A stretch of DNA of 64,000 bases. Origin: Arthrobacter sp. V1I7. Lineage in GTDB: Bacteria; Actinomycetota; Actinomycetes; Actinomycetales; Micrococcaceae. Under the pieces are notes generated by a model, which worked only from the letters and a program-made list of their open reading frames with translations, did not search any database and had not been told where the DNA came from. The position numbers and the translations under genes are program-made. Below are positions 9,527 to 18,325 of this stretch, piece after piece. Location of the stretch: contig NZ_JAUSYS010000001.1 of assembly GCF_030817015.1 (NCBI RefSeq), positions 4,526,001 through 4,590,000 of the forward strand, read 5' to 3'. Within the stretch, counting starts at the first letter, position 1; every line of letters begins with the position of its first letter.

Positions 9527-10285
9527 TTAAACGAACGCGGCGGTGGCGATGCCGGCGGCGGTGAGCGCTTCCCGGACCGCCGCAGCCATGGTGACGGCTC
9601 CCGGGGAATCGCCATGGACGCAGATGCTCTCTGCGCGGATTTTCCGGATGGAGCCGTCGATGGCGCGGACGGCGGAATCGGATGCCATCCGGAGCACGTG
9701 CTCCGTGACCTCCGCGGGGTCGTGCAGGACGGCTCCGGGGAGCGTGCGGGACACGAGGGTGCCGTCCGGGTTGTAGGCCCGGTCCGCGAACGCTTCGGTG
9801 ACGGCGCGGAGCCCGGCGGCTTCGGCCAGACGCAACACCTCCGAGCCGGGCAGGCCCATGATGGGCAGGCCGGGATCGACTGACTTCACGGCGTCGACGA
9901 CCGCCTGCGCCTGGGCAGTGTGCGAGACGATCGCGTTGTAGAGGCCGCCGTGCGGCTTCACGTACTTGACGGTGCCGCCCTCGACGGCGGCCAGCGCCTG
10001 CAGCGCGCCGATCTGGTAGACGACGTCGTCCGCCAGGTCGATCGGGTCGATGTCCAGGAACCGGCGGCCGAATCCGGCGAGGTCGCGGTAGCCGACGTGG
10101 GCGCCGATCACGACTCCGGCCGCCACTGCCTCGCGGCAGGTCCGGCGGATGACGCGGGGGTCGCCGGCGTGAAATCCGCAGGCCACGTTCGCGCTGGACA
10201 CCGAGCGGAACATCGCCGTGTCATCGCCTAAGGTCCAGCGGCCGAATGACTCGCCGACGTCGCTGTTCAGGTCAATGGTTGCCAT
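9527..10285 (-). CDS. pxpA: 5-oxoprolinase subunit A (LamB/YcsF family)
   Basis: 252 aa, ATG at 10285. Family hallmarks are all present: [14 protein letters not shown] at the N terminus, [29 protein letters not shown], and VKPHGGLYN. PxpA is the subunit that, with PxpB and PxpC, converts 5-oxoproline to glutamate in the cytoplasm. First gene of the four-gene minus-strand operon pxpA-MFS-pxpBC-biotin carboxylase. It is divergent from a GntR-type regulator across a 106-base intergenic region that holds a perfect palindrome, the likely control point. Confidence 0.9.
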   Translation of the reverse strand: MATIDLNSDVGESFGRWTLGDDTAMFRSVSSANVACGFHAGDPRVIRRTCREAVAAGVVIGAHVGYRDLAGFGRRFLDIDPIDLADDVVYQIGALQALAAVEGGTVKYVKPHGGLYNAIVSHTAQAQAVVDAVKSVDPGLPIMGLPGSEVLRLAEAAGLRAVTEAFADRAYNPDGTLVSRTLPGAVLHDPAEVTEHVLRMASDSAVRAIDGSIRKIRAESICVHGDSPGAVTMAAAVREALTAAGIATAAFV

Positions 10286-10337
10286 TTGTGATCCTCATCT
10301 CATGATAGGCCCCTCTAAGAATGCACTAATCGGGTCG

Positions 10338-10350
10338 ATTGTTCAACAAT
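10338..10350. promoter_or_regulatory. Palindromic operator between pxpA and the GntR gene
   Basis: ATTGTTCAACAAT is a perfect 13-base palindrome centred on 10344, 52 bases upstream of pxpA and 42 bases upstream of the GntR ATG. FadR/GntR regulators usually bind short palindromes in such divergent regions. The flanking sequence is AT-richer than the rest. Confidence 0.6.
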
Positions 10351-10391
10351 TCCACGATTCAACATTGGAACGATCGTGTAGATTCGGCACC

Positions 10392-11078
10392 ATGACGACT
10401 TCCGAGGCGGGATCCCGCAGCCAGACCGCCGCGGCACGGCTGCGCGTGACGGTTCCCTCAGTGGCGGACCGGGTGGCGGCTGAACTGCGGCTTCAACTGG
10501 CGGAGGGTCTGCTGCTGCCGGGCGCGCGGCTGACCGAGTCCGCCATCGCCGAAGACCTGGGGGTTTCCCGCAACACGGTCCGGGAGGCCTTTGCCGAACT
10601 CGCCGCCGAGCGGCTGGTGGTCCGCCTTCCCAACCGTGGCGTGTTCGTTGCGAGCCTTGGCCCGGGCGACATCCACGACGTCTACACCGTGCGCCGTGCG
10701 GTTGAGGTCAGTGCGATCCGCGCGGGGGGCACCCCGGAGCGGGTGGCCGCGGTCCGGGCCGCGGTGGAGGAAGGCAAAGCCGCGGCCGCCGCGGACGACG
10801 AGGAAGCCCTGGGCACCGCCAACCAGCACTTCCACGGCGCGATCGTGGGGCTGGCCGAAAGCCGCCGGCTGGACACGATCATGTCCCAGGTCCTCGCCGA
10901 GATGCGGCTCTTCTTCCACAAGGCCACCGTCGACGCTCATTTCTACCGCGGTTATCTCGCCGACAACGACGAGATCTGCACCGCACTGGAGGCCGGCGAA
11001 CTTGACCGCGCCGGCAGCCTCCTGCTGTCCTACCTGGACCGCTCGGAAGCCAAGCAGAGCGCCGTCCACGGAGACTAG
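10392..11078 (+). CDS. GntR family transcriptional regulator (FCD/FadR type)
   Basis: 228 aa from ATG at 10392, chosen because upstream codons in this frame lie in the operator region and pxpA. N-terminal winged helix at about residues 20-90 (LTESAIAEDLGVSRNTVREAF). The C-terminal FCD ligand-binding domain has DIHDVYTVRRAVEVSAIR, NQHFHGAIVGLAES and a following helical bundle whose histidines and aspartate fit a metal/acid-binding pocket. It probably represses the divergent pxp operon and releases DNA on binding an organic acid; this is inferred from position. Ends near a hairpin that it shares with the convergent sugar-transport operon. Confidence 0.85.
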   Translation: MTTSEAGSRSQTAAARLRVTVPSVADRVAAELRLQLAEGLLLPGARLTESAIAEDLGVSRNTVREAFAELAAERLVVRLPNRGVFVASLGPGDIHDVYTVRRAVEVSAIRAGGTPERVAAVRAAVEEGKAAAAADDEEALGTANQHFHGAIVGLAESRRLDTIMSQVLAEMRLFFHKATVDAHFYRGYLADNDEICTALEAGELDRAGSLLLSYLDRSEAKQSAVHGD

Positions 11079-11290
11079 AGCGAGGCACTTTCGGCCCTGT
11101 GATGCGCAAAATTCCTGCCGACGCCGGAAGTCAGGCGTCGGGAGGTATTCCGCGCGTCGGGGGAAACTCTGCGCGTCGGGGATGACGCCCACGGACGGCG
11201 ATTCTCGAGGTCACGGCCGAGGCGCACATTGACGCCAGCCAGGTGCGGGTCCTCGGCCTGGCCGCGACATCCGTCTGGCAACACCAGCAA
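11079..11290. other. Intergenic region after the GntR gene
   Basis: No gene seen. It holds a degenerate 19-base tandem repeat (separate entry) and leads into the terminator hairpin at 11291-11336. Confidence 0.5.
11135..11190. repeat. Degenerate 19-base tandem repeat, three units
   Basis: Units start at 11135 (GCGTCGGGAGGTATTCCGC), 11154 (GCGTCGGGGGAAACTCTGC) and 11173 (GCGTCGGGGATGACGCCC). The first eight or nine bases are constant; the rest varies. Function unknown; could be a small intergenic repeat family. Confidence 0.45.
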
Positions 11291-11336
11291 AAAAGAGCGG
11301 CCCGGGTTGGCCCGTTCTGGACCAACCCGGGCCGCT
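11291..11336 (-). terminator. Rho-independent terminator of the monosaccharide ABC operon
   Basis: Arms 11296-11310 (AGCGGCCCGGGTTGG) and 11322-11336 (CCAACCCGGGCCGCT) are a perfect 15-base pair stem with an 11-base loop. On the minus strand the stem is followed by CTTTTTTGC, a U-tract. It lies 62 bases past the permease stop at 11398. The stem could also stop transcripts of the convergent GntR gene, but there is no U-tract on that side. Confidence 0.8.
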
Positions 11337-11397
11337 GCCGTTCCCGGCGTGGCTTACCGCGGGAGTGGCTGCCGAGGCCGCCGCTCCCGCAGTTTTG

Positions 11398-12684
11398 TCA
11401 GTTACCGGCCGTTACCGGAATCGGGGGTTTCTCCGCCGGCGTTCCGGCCTCCGAGGCCGCGGGAGGGGTTTTTCGCTTGAGTCGCTTGTCGATCGTCGCT
11501 CCGCCGCCCTTGCCGCTGCGGTTCTTGTTCCAGATGTCGAAGCCGACGGCGAGGAGCAGCACCAGGCCCTTGATGAGCTGCTGGTAGTCGGTGCCGAGGC
11601 CCAGGATGGACATGCCGTTGTTCAGCACACCCATGATCAGGCCGCCGATCAGGGCCCCTGCCACGGTGCCGATGCCGCCCTGGACTGCCGCGCCGCCGAT
11701 GAAGGCCGCCGCGATGGCGTCCAGTTCGAAGCCGGTGCCGCCGGCCGGCTGGGCGGAGTTGAGCCGGGCCGTGAACACGAGGCCGGCCAGGGCGGCGAGG
11801 ACGCCCATGTTCACGAAGAGCCGGAACGTGACGGCCTTGGTTTTGATGCCGGAAAGCTCGGCTGCATGGAGGTTCCCGCCGATCGCGTAGGTGTGGCGGC
11901 CGAAGACGCTGTTGTTCATCAGGGCCGTGTAGACGATCACCAGGACCGCGAGCACGATCAGCACGATCGGGGTTCCCCGGTAGCTGGCGAGGAGGAAGGT
12001 GATGGTCAGCATGAGCAGGGCGATGAACGCGGTCTTGGTCGCAAACCAGGCCATCGGCTCGTTCTCGAGCTCGAACCTCTTGCGGATCCGGCGTTCCTTG
12101 ACCGCCTGGATCACCAGCGCCAGGGTGGCGCCGACGCCCAGGATGACGGTCAGCCACTCCAGCACCGAGGTGCCGCCGGAAATGTCCGGCAGGAAGCCGC
12201 CGCCCAGCGCCCGCAGCTCGGACGGGAAGGGCGTGATCTGCTGGTTCTTGAGCGTGATCAGGGTCAGACCGCGGAAGATCAGCATCCCGGCGAGGGTGAC
12301 GATGAAGGCGGGGATTCCGACGTACGCGATCCAGTAGCCCTGCCAGGCACCCACCAGCGCGCCGACCAGCAGGCAGGCCGGGATCGCCAGCCACCAGGCC
12401 CAGCCCCAATGCACGATCATGACACCGGCGACCGCGCCGATGAAGCCGGCAATCGATCCGACGGACAGATCGATATGGCCGGCGATGATCACCATCACCA
12501 TGCCGATGGCCAGGATCAGGATGTAGCTGTTCTGGACCACGAGGTTGGTGACGTTCTGCGGCTGAAGCAGAATGCCGTCCGTCAGGATCTGGAACAGCAG
12601 GACGATCAGGATCAGGGCGACAAAGATGCCAACCTGGCGGAGGCGGCTTGTCAGGAAGCCCAGGGATTCTCGGAGGGCGGACAT
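11398..12684 (-). CDS. mmsB: Multiple-monosaccharide ABC transporter permease
   Basis: 428 aa, ATG at 12684. About 10-12 hydrophobic segments. GHIDLSVGSIAGFIGAVAG and GGAAVQGGIGTVAGALIGGLIMGVLNNGMS are hallmarks of the XylH/RbsC/GguB permease family (BPD_transp_2). A longer cytoplasmic loop (VKERRIRKRFELENE) separates the halves, as in the GguB/MmsB subgroup. It forms the membrane channel with the ATPase and binding protein encoded just upstream (gap 5 bases to mmsA). Last gene of a three-gene operon followed by a strong terminator. Confidence 0.88.
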   Translation of the reverse strand: MSALRESLGFLTSRLRQVGIFVALILIVLLFQILTDGILLQPQNVTNLVVQNSYILILAIGMVMVIIAGHIDLSVGSIAGFIGAVAGVMIVHWGWAWWLAIPACLLVGALVGAWQGYWIAYVGIPAFIVTLAGMLIFRGLTLITLKNQQITPFPSELRALGGGFLPDISGGTSVLEWLTVILGVGATLALVIQAVKERRIRKRFELENEPMAWFATKTAFIALLMLTITFLLASYRGTPIVLIVLAVLVIVYTALMNNSVFGRHTYAIGGNLHAAELSGIKTKAVTFRLFVNMGVLAALAGLVFTARLNSAQPAGGTGFELDAIAAAFIGGAAVQGGIGTVAGALIGGLIMGVLNNGMSILGLGTDYQQLIKGLVLLLAVGFDIWNKNRSGKGGGATIDKRLKRKTPPAASEAGTPAEKPPIPVTAGN

Positions 12685-12689
12685 GTTCG

Positions 12690-14219
12690 CTATTCCTTCT
12701 CTTTGGTCATGTAGTGCATGAGGGTTTCCTGCGATGCTTCCGCGATCGGGACCTCGCCGGTGATGTGCCCGGCGGACAGCGTGTAGATCCGATCGCAGAT
12801 GCCGAGCAGCTCGGGCAGTTCGGAGGAGATCACGATGACCGCCTTTCCTTCCGCCGCCAGCTTCGCGATGATCGTATAGATCTCAAATTTCGCGCCGACG
12901 TCGATCCCGCGGGTGGGTTCGTCGAGGATGAGCACGTCCGGGTCGGAGAACATCCACTTGCTCAGCACGACTTTCTGCTGGTTGCCGCCGGACAGCTTTC
13001 CCGTGATGGCGGCGACCGACGGGGCCTTGATGTTCATGCTTTTCCGGTAGTCGTTGGCCACGACTGTTTCCTGGTTCTTGTCCACCCAGCCGCCCTTGAC
13101 GAGCTTGTGGAGCGCGGCCATGGAGACGTTCCGTTTGATGTCCTCGATGAGGTTCAGCCCGTAGCGCTTGCGGTCCTCGGTGGCGTAGGCGATTCCGTGC
13201 TTGATGGCCGCTGAAACGGTCGCAGTGTTGATTTCCTTGCCGTGCTTGAAGACTTTTCCGGAGGTGGCCGTGCCGTAGCTGCGCCCGAACACGCTCATGG
13301 CCAGTTCCGTCCTTCCGGCGCCCATCAGCCCGGCCAGGCCCACAACTTCCCCCTTGCGGACGTTGAGGCTGGCGTTCCTGACCACCATCCGGCTGTGGTC
13401 CTGCGGGTGCCGTACGGACCAGTCCTCGATCCGCAGGACCTCCTCGCCAATCCGGGGATCCCGGTGCGGGTACAGGCTTTCCAGGTCGCGGCCCACCATT
13501 CCGCGGATGATGCGTTCCTGGGTGATCTCGCCGTCACCGAGGCGCAGGGTCTCGATGGTCTGGCCGTCGCGGATGATGGTGACGGCGTCCGCGACCTTGC
13601 GGATTTCGTTGAGCTTGTGGCTGATGATGATGCTGGTGACGCCCTGGCCCTTGAGGTGCAGGATCAGGTCCAGCAGGTGGCCGGAATCCTCGTCGTTGAG
13701 GGCCGCCGTGGGTTCGTCGAGGATGAGGAGCTTGACCTCCTTCGAGAGCGCCTTGGCGATTTCCACCAACTGCTGCTTGCCCACGCTGATGTGCTGGACG
13801 GGAGTGACGGGGTTTTCGCTCAGGCCCACCCGTGCCAGGAGTTTTGCGGCCTCCAGGTTGGTCTTCCGCCAGTCCACCCAGCCGCGCGTGGCCTGCTCGT
13901 TGCCGAGGTAGATGTTCTCGGCGATGGACAGGTAGGGGCTCAGCGCCAGCTCCTGGTGAATGATCACGATGCCGCGCTTCTCGCTGTCGCTGATGCTGGA
14001 GAAGTTGCAGGGTTCGTTTTCGAAGAGGATTTCGCCGTCGAAGGAGCTGTGCGGGTAGACGCCGGACAGCACCTTCATCAGGGTGGATTTTCCGGCGCCG
14101 TTCTCGCCGCAGATGGCATGGACTTCACCGCGGTTCACCTGCAAAGTGACGTCCTGGAGGGCCTTCACGCCGGGGAAGGTCTTGGTGATTCCCCGCATTT
14201 GAAGAATGGGTGTGTTCAT
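12690..14219 (-). CDS. mmsA: Multiple-monosaccharide ABC transporter ATP-binding protein
   Basis: 509 aa from ATG at 14219 (a TTG two codons earlier is possible; neither has a strong ribosome site). Two ATPase halves. The first has Walker [10 protein letters not shown], signature SVGKQQ and [11 protein letters not shown]. The second has a degenerate Walker A (GLMGAGRTE) with signature LSGGNQQK and [12 protein letters not shown], the usual asymmetry of sugar importers of the RbsA/XylG/GguA family. Energises uptake through MmsB. Stands 105 bases after the binding-protein gene. Confidence 0.9.
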   Translation of the reverse strand: MNTPILQMRGITKTFPGVKALQDVTLQVNRGEVHAICGENGAGKSTLMKVLSGVYPHSSFDGEILFENEPCNFSSISDSEKRGIVIIHQELALSPYLSIAENIYLGNEQATRGWVDWRKTNLEAAKLLARVGLSENPVTPVQHISVGKQQLVEIAKALSKEVKLLILDEPTAALNDEDSGHLLDLILHLKGQGVTSIIISHKLNEIRKVADAVTIIRDGQTIETLRLGDGEITQERIIRGMVGRDLESLYPHRDPRIGEEVLRIEDWSVRHPQDHSRMVVRNASLNVRKGEVVGLAGLMGAGRTELAMSVFGRSYGTATSGKVFKHGKEINTATVSAAIKHGIAYATEDRKRYGLNLIEDIKRNVSMAALHKLVKGGWVDKNQETVVANDYRKSMNIKAPSVAAITGKLSGGNQQKVVLSKWMFSDPDVLILDEPTRGIDVGAKFEIYTIIAKLAAEGKAVIVISSELPELLGICDRIYTLSAGHITGEVPIAEASQETLMHYMTKEKE

Positions 14220-14324
14220 CGTCAATTCTCACTGACTGGTAGTACTTAGACCGCCTGCGGCTGCAGGGGTCTACGGGAAGGGCGGCGGCCGGCCTCGACG
14301 GCGGGACGCCACCCCTCACCGTAA

Positions 14325-15449
14325 CTACTTGACGTCGGCCTCGGTGTAGTACCCGGAGTCGATCAGTTCCTTCTTGTAGTTCTCTTTGGTGATGATGACG
14401 GACTTGAGCAGGTAGGCGGGGACCACCTTGACCTTGTTGTTGTAGGTCTTGGTGTCGTTGACCTCGGGCTCCTGGCCCTTGAGGAGTGCGTCGACCATCT
14501 TCACGGCCTGGGATCCGAGTTGGCGGGTGTCCTTGAAGATGGTGGAGTACTGCTCGCCGGCGACGATGGACTTCACCGAACCCTTTTCGGCGTCCTGGCC
14601 GGTAACGATCGGCAGGCTCCCCTTGGCGTAGCCGCCGGTGCTGGTCAGCGCCGAGATGATGCCGATTGACAGGCCGTCGTAAGGGGAGAGCACGCCGTCG
14701 AGCTTGGTCCCGGAGCTGTAGGCCGCCGTGAGGATGTCCTCCATGCGCTTCTGCGCCACCGGTGCCTGCCAGCGGAGGATGGCGGCCTGCTCGAACTTGG
14801 TCTGGCCGCTGGGCACCTTGAGGGTTCCGGCGTCCAGGTACGGCTTGAGGGTGTCCAGGGCGCCGGTCCAGAAGAAGTTGGCGTTGTTGTCATCCGGGCT
14901 GCCGGCGAAGAGCTCCACGTTGAACGGGCCCTTGCCTTCCACCTTGTTGCCGCTGGCGTCGAGAAGGCCCAGGCCGGTCAGCAGCGACGTGGCCTGCTGC
15001 ACGCCCACCGTGTAGTTGTCGAAGGTGGTGTAGAAGTCGACGTTGGGAGTGCCGTTGATGAGGCGGTCATAGGCGATGACCTTGACGTTCTGTTCCTTCG
15101 CCTTGGCGAGGACGTCGGTCAGCGTGGTGCCGTCGATGGCGGCGACGATGAGGGCCTTCGCGCCCTTGGTGAGCATGTTCTCGATCTGCGCCACCTGGGT
15201 GGGGATGTCGTCGTTCGCGTACTGCAGGTCGGTCTTGTAGCCAAGCTTCGTCACGGACTCCGAGACGTTCTTGCCGTCGGCGATCCACCGTTCCGAGGTC
15301 TGGGTCGGCATCGAGATCCCGACGAGGGCGCCGGCAGCGTCGGCGCTGACGGACGGCGAGGCGGTACCGCCCCGGGTGCCGCAGCCGGTGGCTCCGACAG
15401 TCACGGCGAGGACGACCGCAGCGGCGCCCAGGAGTTTCCTGATCTTCAC
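14325..15449 (-). CDS. chvE: Sugar-binding lipoprotein of the ChvE/MmsE type
   Basis: 374 aa from GTG at 15449 preceded by AAGGAG. Signal peptide with lipobox TGC, lipidated Cys23, so it is anchored outside the membrane. The periplasmic-binding fold (Peripla_BP_4) shows [31 protein letters not shown] and [12 protein letters not shown], close to the ChvE group, which binds arabinose, xylose, galactose and related sugars. First gene of the operon, with a LacI-type operator about 150 bases upstream that matches those of araB and the lacI gene; arabinose is therefore a likely ligand (inference). Confidence 0.88.
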   Translation of the reverse strand: MKIRKLLGAAAVVLAVTVGATGCGTRGGTASPSVSADAAGALVGISMPTQTSERWIADGKNVSESVTKLGYKTDLQYANDDIPTQVAQIENMLTKGAKALIVAAIDGTTLTDVLAKAKEQNVKVIAYDRLINGTPNVDFYTTFDNYTVGVQQATSLLTGLGLLDASGNKVEGKGPFNVELFAGSPDDNNANFFWTGALDTLKPYLDAGTLKVPSGQTKFEQAAILRWQAPVAQKRMEDILTAAYSSGTKLDGVLSPYDGLSIGIISALTSTGGYAKGSLPIVTGQDAEKGSVKSIVAGEQYSTIFKDTRQLGSQAVKMVDALLKGQEPEVNDTKTYNNKVKVVPAYLLKSVIITKENYKKELIDSGYYTEADVK

Positions 15450-15761
15450 AATTTTCTCCTTCCGCGGACCCGGGTCCGCGAAGTTGCTCCTGATCGCAGT
15501 TCTTCACGTCATTGTGTCCCCTGAGGGGCGGTAATAGCGGGAGGAATGCGGAGGTCTGGGTGGAACGGGGGTTCAGCCTGCAGCGGACCGCGGCCAATTG
15601 TTATCGCTAACAATAGAGACAAAGATAGCTCCTCGTAACATGTGAGTCAACGCACATCCGGCGGTCATTATTCAGCCCGCGTGGCCCCACGCGTTAGCCA
15701 GCGAAGATCAGGGCCGCCATCCAAGCGCGCGCCACGCGCCGCGGTTCTGCCTCCCAGGTCG
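15450..15761. other. Promoter region of the ChvE-type operon
   Basis: 312 bases without a gene. It contains the palindromic LacI-type operator at 15597-15614 and an AT-richer stretch at about 15600-15650. No hairpin terminator for the upstream SDR gene was recognised. Confidence 0.5.
15597..15614. promoter_or_regulatory. LacI-type operator before the sugar-binding protein gene
   Basis: ATTGTTATCGCTAACAAT: seven-base arms ATTGTTA/TAACAAT around TCGC. It differs from the araB operator core TTGTTAGCGCTAACAA by one base. Confidence 0.75.
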
Positions 15762-16517
15762 TTACAGCGCCGTCAGCCCGCCGTCGATCGTGAACATTCC
15801 GCCGGTGGCGTAGGCAGATTCGTCGCTCGCGAGGAAGACCATGATGCCTTCGACGTCGGCGGCCTTGCCTGCCCTGCCAAGCATGGTGGAGTTGACGAGA
15901 CCGGCCCGGCTTGCGGGGTCGTCGGCAATGGCCTGTACCAGCGGGGTTTCCGTGTAGCCGGGGACTACTGTGTTCACACGGATGCCGGCGCTGGCGTAGT
16001 CGGCCGCGACCACGCGGGCTAGTCCGTGGACGCCCGCTTTTGAGCTGGTGTAGGCCGTAAAGGTCTGCCCACATCCGACGACCGCCGTGGGGCTACCCGT
16101 GCAAATGATGGAGCCGCCCCGGCCTTCCAGGGCGCGTACGGCGTGCTTAAGCGTAAGGAATGCGCCGCGCTGGTTCACGGCTACGGTCTTCTCCCAGACG
16201 TCCAGGTCGAGGTCACCGACCCTTGCGTCCTGGCCGAAGAGCTGGACTCCGGCGTTGGCGACGACGATGTCAAGCTGCCCCTCGCCGGCGATGGTCGCAT
16301 AGACGGTTTCGACGCTTGCCTCGTCGGAGATGTCCATCCGGAGGGCTGCGGCACCGGACGCCCCGGTGGCTGCGGCGGCCCTGACGGCGGCGTCGACGTC
16401 GATGTCGGCGAAGTAGACGCGGGCGCCTTCTGCAATGAAGCGCTGGGCGACAGCCAGGCCGATGCCCGATCCGGCGCCGGTTATCAGGGCTGCTTTGCCT
16501 GCGAGCCTATTGGACAT
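15762..16517 (-). CDS. SDR family oxidoreductase, probable sugar dehydrogenase
   Basis: 251 aa, ATG at 16517 after AGAGGA. Classical short-chain dehydrogenase: TGAGSGIG nucleotide loop at residues 14-21, NAGV, catalytic serine in CTGSPTAVVG, YTSSK (Tyr and Lys of the active site), and an MFTIDGGLTAL end. It is the last gene of the 18-kb glycan operon, 27 bases after the apionate-lactonase-like gene. Aldose 1-dehydrogenase followed by lactonase is a common pairing, so it may oxidise a released sugar to its lactone. In characterised apiose pathways the dehydrogenase is of the Gfo/Idh/MocA family instead, so the substrate is open. Confidence 0.8.
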   Translation of the reverse strand: MSNRLAGKAALITGAGSGIGLAVAQRFIAEGARVYFADIDVDAAVRAAAATGASGAAALRMDISDEASVETVYATIAGEGQLDIVVANAGVQLFGQDARVGDLDLDVWEKTVAVNQRGAFLTLKHAVRALEGRGGSIICTGSPTAVVGCGQTFTAYTSSKAGVHGLARVVAADYASAGIRVNTVVPGYTETPLVQAIADDPASRAGLVNSTMLGRAGKAADVEGIMVFLASDESAYATGGMFTIDGGLTAL

Positions 16518-16544
16518 CCTGGTCCTCTTTCCTGGTGGGTAGTT

Positions 16545-18302
16545 TCAGCTGAGCGGACGGGCAGTTTCGGTCCACGCCGGAAGGTCGATGGTCCCGGCAT
16601 GGCCGTATTCCAGCCGCACTGCCACGCGTACCGGCTTGGGCGTGAGGTTCGCAGCGAACAGCACGACGCCGGACCCGACCCTGACGGGATAGACGATCAT
16701 GCCAGGCGTATGCCCCTCGGCTTTGAGCACCCCGGCTCCGCGCAGTCCGGCGAGCCGAGTCAGCAGGCTGCCGGCGGGGGTATCGGCGCCACCGTCGGTG
16801 CGGAGACCCCTGGGACCGCTGGCCTCGAAGTAGCTCACGGATTCCACCCCGGGCATGGTGAGGGAAGCGATGCTGCCCAGCATCCACGCGGCGGTGAAGT
16901 CTTCTCCCTGGAGCGGGTCGGAGGCCATGCTTTCGGCTTTTTGTCGGCACTCGGCGCCGCCGGTGGAGACCGCGTTGAAGCGGGGTTTGAGGGTGATGGG
17001 ACCGATGTGCAGGGCAGTACCGGAGCCGATCCGGAGCGCATTGAGTGCTGTTTGCCGCTGCATCGGCAGCGTCTCGACGATGTGCATCACTTCGGAGGCA
17101 TGCATCTGCGGCGTGATGCTGTACGTCATGGCCTGCGCCTCGGGAAGTGACGGCGCTGTTCGATTGAGTTCGGTGAAGTGTGAGCGGGCGCCGGCCAGCA
17201 GGGTCCCGGCGAAGCCGCGCCGTTGCGCTTCCCCTTGCAGTTGCCGCCACAGAGCCGGCCCGGTGGCGTGGCTCTCGGAGCTGAAAGCGCCGAGCCGGCT
17301 GACCTGGTCCAGGGGCAGCAGGTCCAGGAATCCCGCAAGGGATTCGGGTCGGCGCACGGATATCCGCACATCCAGAGGCACACCCAGTTCCGCGGCCTGC
17401 CGATGGGCCTGCCGGATCTCTTCCGCAGCCGCTGCCCGATCGTCCCCGGAAAGTTCGACGAGCAGCGATGCCAGGCCGGGCACCGGGGCGAGGGTTGCGG
17501 GTGATCTGGAGGCGGAAGTGCCAAGCGCCGGGACCGTGCCGACCGTTTCGTGGTGCACAGTCAGTACGGCAGGGCCGGTGTCCGGCTGGCGAGGTTCCGG
17601 CTGCCGCCTCTCCGGACCCTGGGCTGCGGGTTCGGCCGTGAGGCGGATACTCTGTCGGATGCGGTCGCCGGCCCGCACCTCGACGGGGAAGGGGCGGGAC
17701 AGCGGTGTGCTGTAGGTCTTGAAGGATGCGTCCGTCCAGTTGCGCTGGTCTTCGGTTTCGAATGTATCTCCGCTGAACTGCAGCCGGAAGTTCGTCCCGT
17801 CCCGTTCCCAACACATGGCCGCAACGTCCCGGAAGGGCTGATGCGGGCTGATCTCCACGGGAAATGCCAGGCGGGTGCTGGTCCGCTCGGGCGAAGTGAC
17901 AGTGAGCGCCCGTCCCGCATCGTCCGGACGGTGCAGGACCACCAGGCCAATGCGGTTGCTGCTGAAACTGCCGGGCGCAACGCCGTCGAAGCTGAGGGAG
18001 AGTTCACCGCCGCAGAGCCGGAGCATCAGGTCCGCGCGGTAGCGGGCGTTGAAGCCGGCAAAACCGATGGTCAGCCGGAGTGTGGTGGTCCCTGCCTCGT
18101 CGCTACGGGTGATCGATTCGACGTCGGGTGTCAGGGTTCTCCAGTCGTGGTCCCGGACAACCAGACGGATGCCCCGGAGCACGGGGTATCCGCCGTATTC
18201 GATGTCCGCCACTTCGTCGCCGCGCAGCTGCAGACGCCAGGCGCCGGCTTCGATGGTCTCGGAGGGGGCGAAAAGCCGCAGGCGGTTACCGGCGTCGATC
18301 AC
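16545..18302 (-). CDS. D-apionate lactonase-like protein (ApnL family)
   Basis: 585 aa from GTG at 18302, with GAAGGAC upstream; no signal peptide. The N-terminal ADIEYGGYPVLRGIRLVVRDHDW and the central RNWTDASFKTYSTPLSRPFP segment match my recollection of the ApnL family, whose studied members open D-apionolactone to D-apionate. The second half resembles a TIM-barrel-like domain (SITPQMHASEVMHIVETLPMQ). The size matches the family (about 590-610). Neighbours strengthen the call: directly upstream lies an apiosidase-like gene, directly downstream an SDR dehydrogenase. A general lactonase for other sugar acids is the main alternative. Confidence 0.6.
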   Translation of the reverse strand: MIDAGNRLRLFAPSETIEAGAWRLQLRGDEVADIEYGGYPVLRGIRLVVRDHDWRTLTPDVESITRSDEAGTTTLRLTIGFAGFNARYRADLMLRLCGGELSLSFDGVAPGSFSSNRIGLVVLHRPDDAGRALTVTSPERTSTRLAFPVEISPHQPFRDVAAMCWERDGTNFRLQFSGDTFETEDQRNWTDASFKTYSTPLSRPFPVEVRAGDRIRQSIRLTAEPAAQGPERRQPEPRQPDTGPAVLTVHHETVGTVPALGTSASRSPATLAPVPGLASLLVELSGDDRAAAAEEIRQAHRQAAELGVPLDVRISVRRPESLAGFLDLLPLDQVSRLGAFSSESHATGPALWRQLQGEAQRRGFAGTLLAGARSHFTELNRTAPSLPEAQAMTYSITPQMHASEVMHIVETLPMQRQTALNALRIGSGTALHIGPITLKPRFNAVSTGGAECRQKAESMASDPLQGEDFTAAWMLGSIASLTMPGVESVSYFEASGPRGLRTDGGADTPAGSLLTRLAGLRGAGVLKAEGHTPGMIVYPVRVGSGVVLFAANLTPKPVRVAVRLEYGHAGTIDLPAWTETARPLS

Positions 18303-18325
18303 GTGGTGTCCTTCGCTGTGAAGTA

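Noticed and set aside
8107..9564. A 485-codon acidic plus-strand frame over the MFS gene
   Set aside because: Antisense to a transporter with all its membrane segments; composition (Glu/Gly/Asp) is typical of such shadows.
11365..12714. A 449-codon plus-strand frame across the sugar permease, with a His-rich run
   Set aside because: It is antisense to a clear permease gene; its Gln/Asp/His-rich composition is the mirror of hydrophobic codons in GC-rich DNA.
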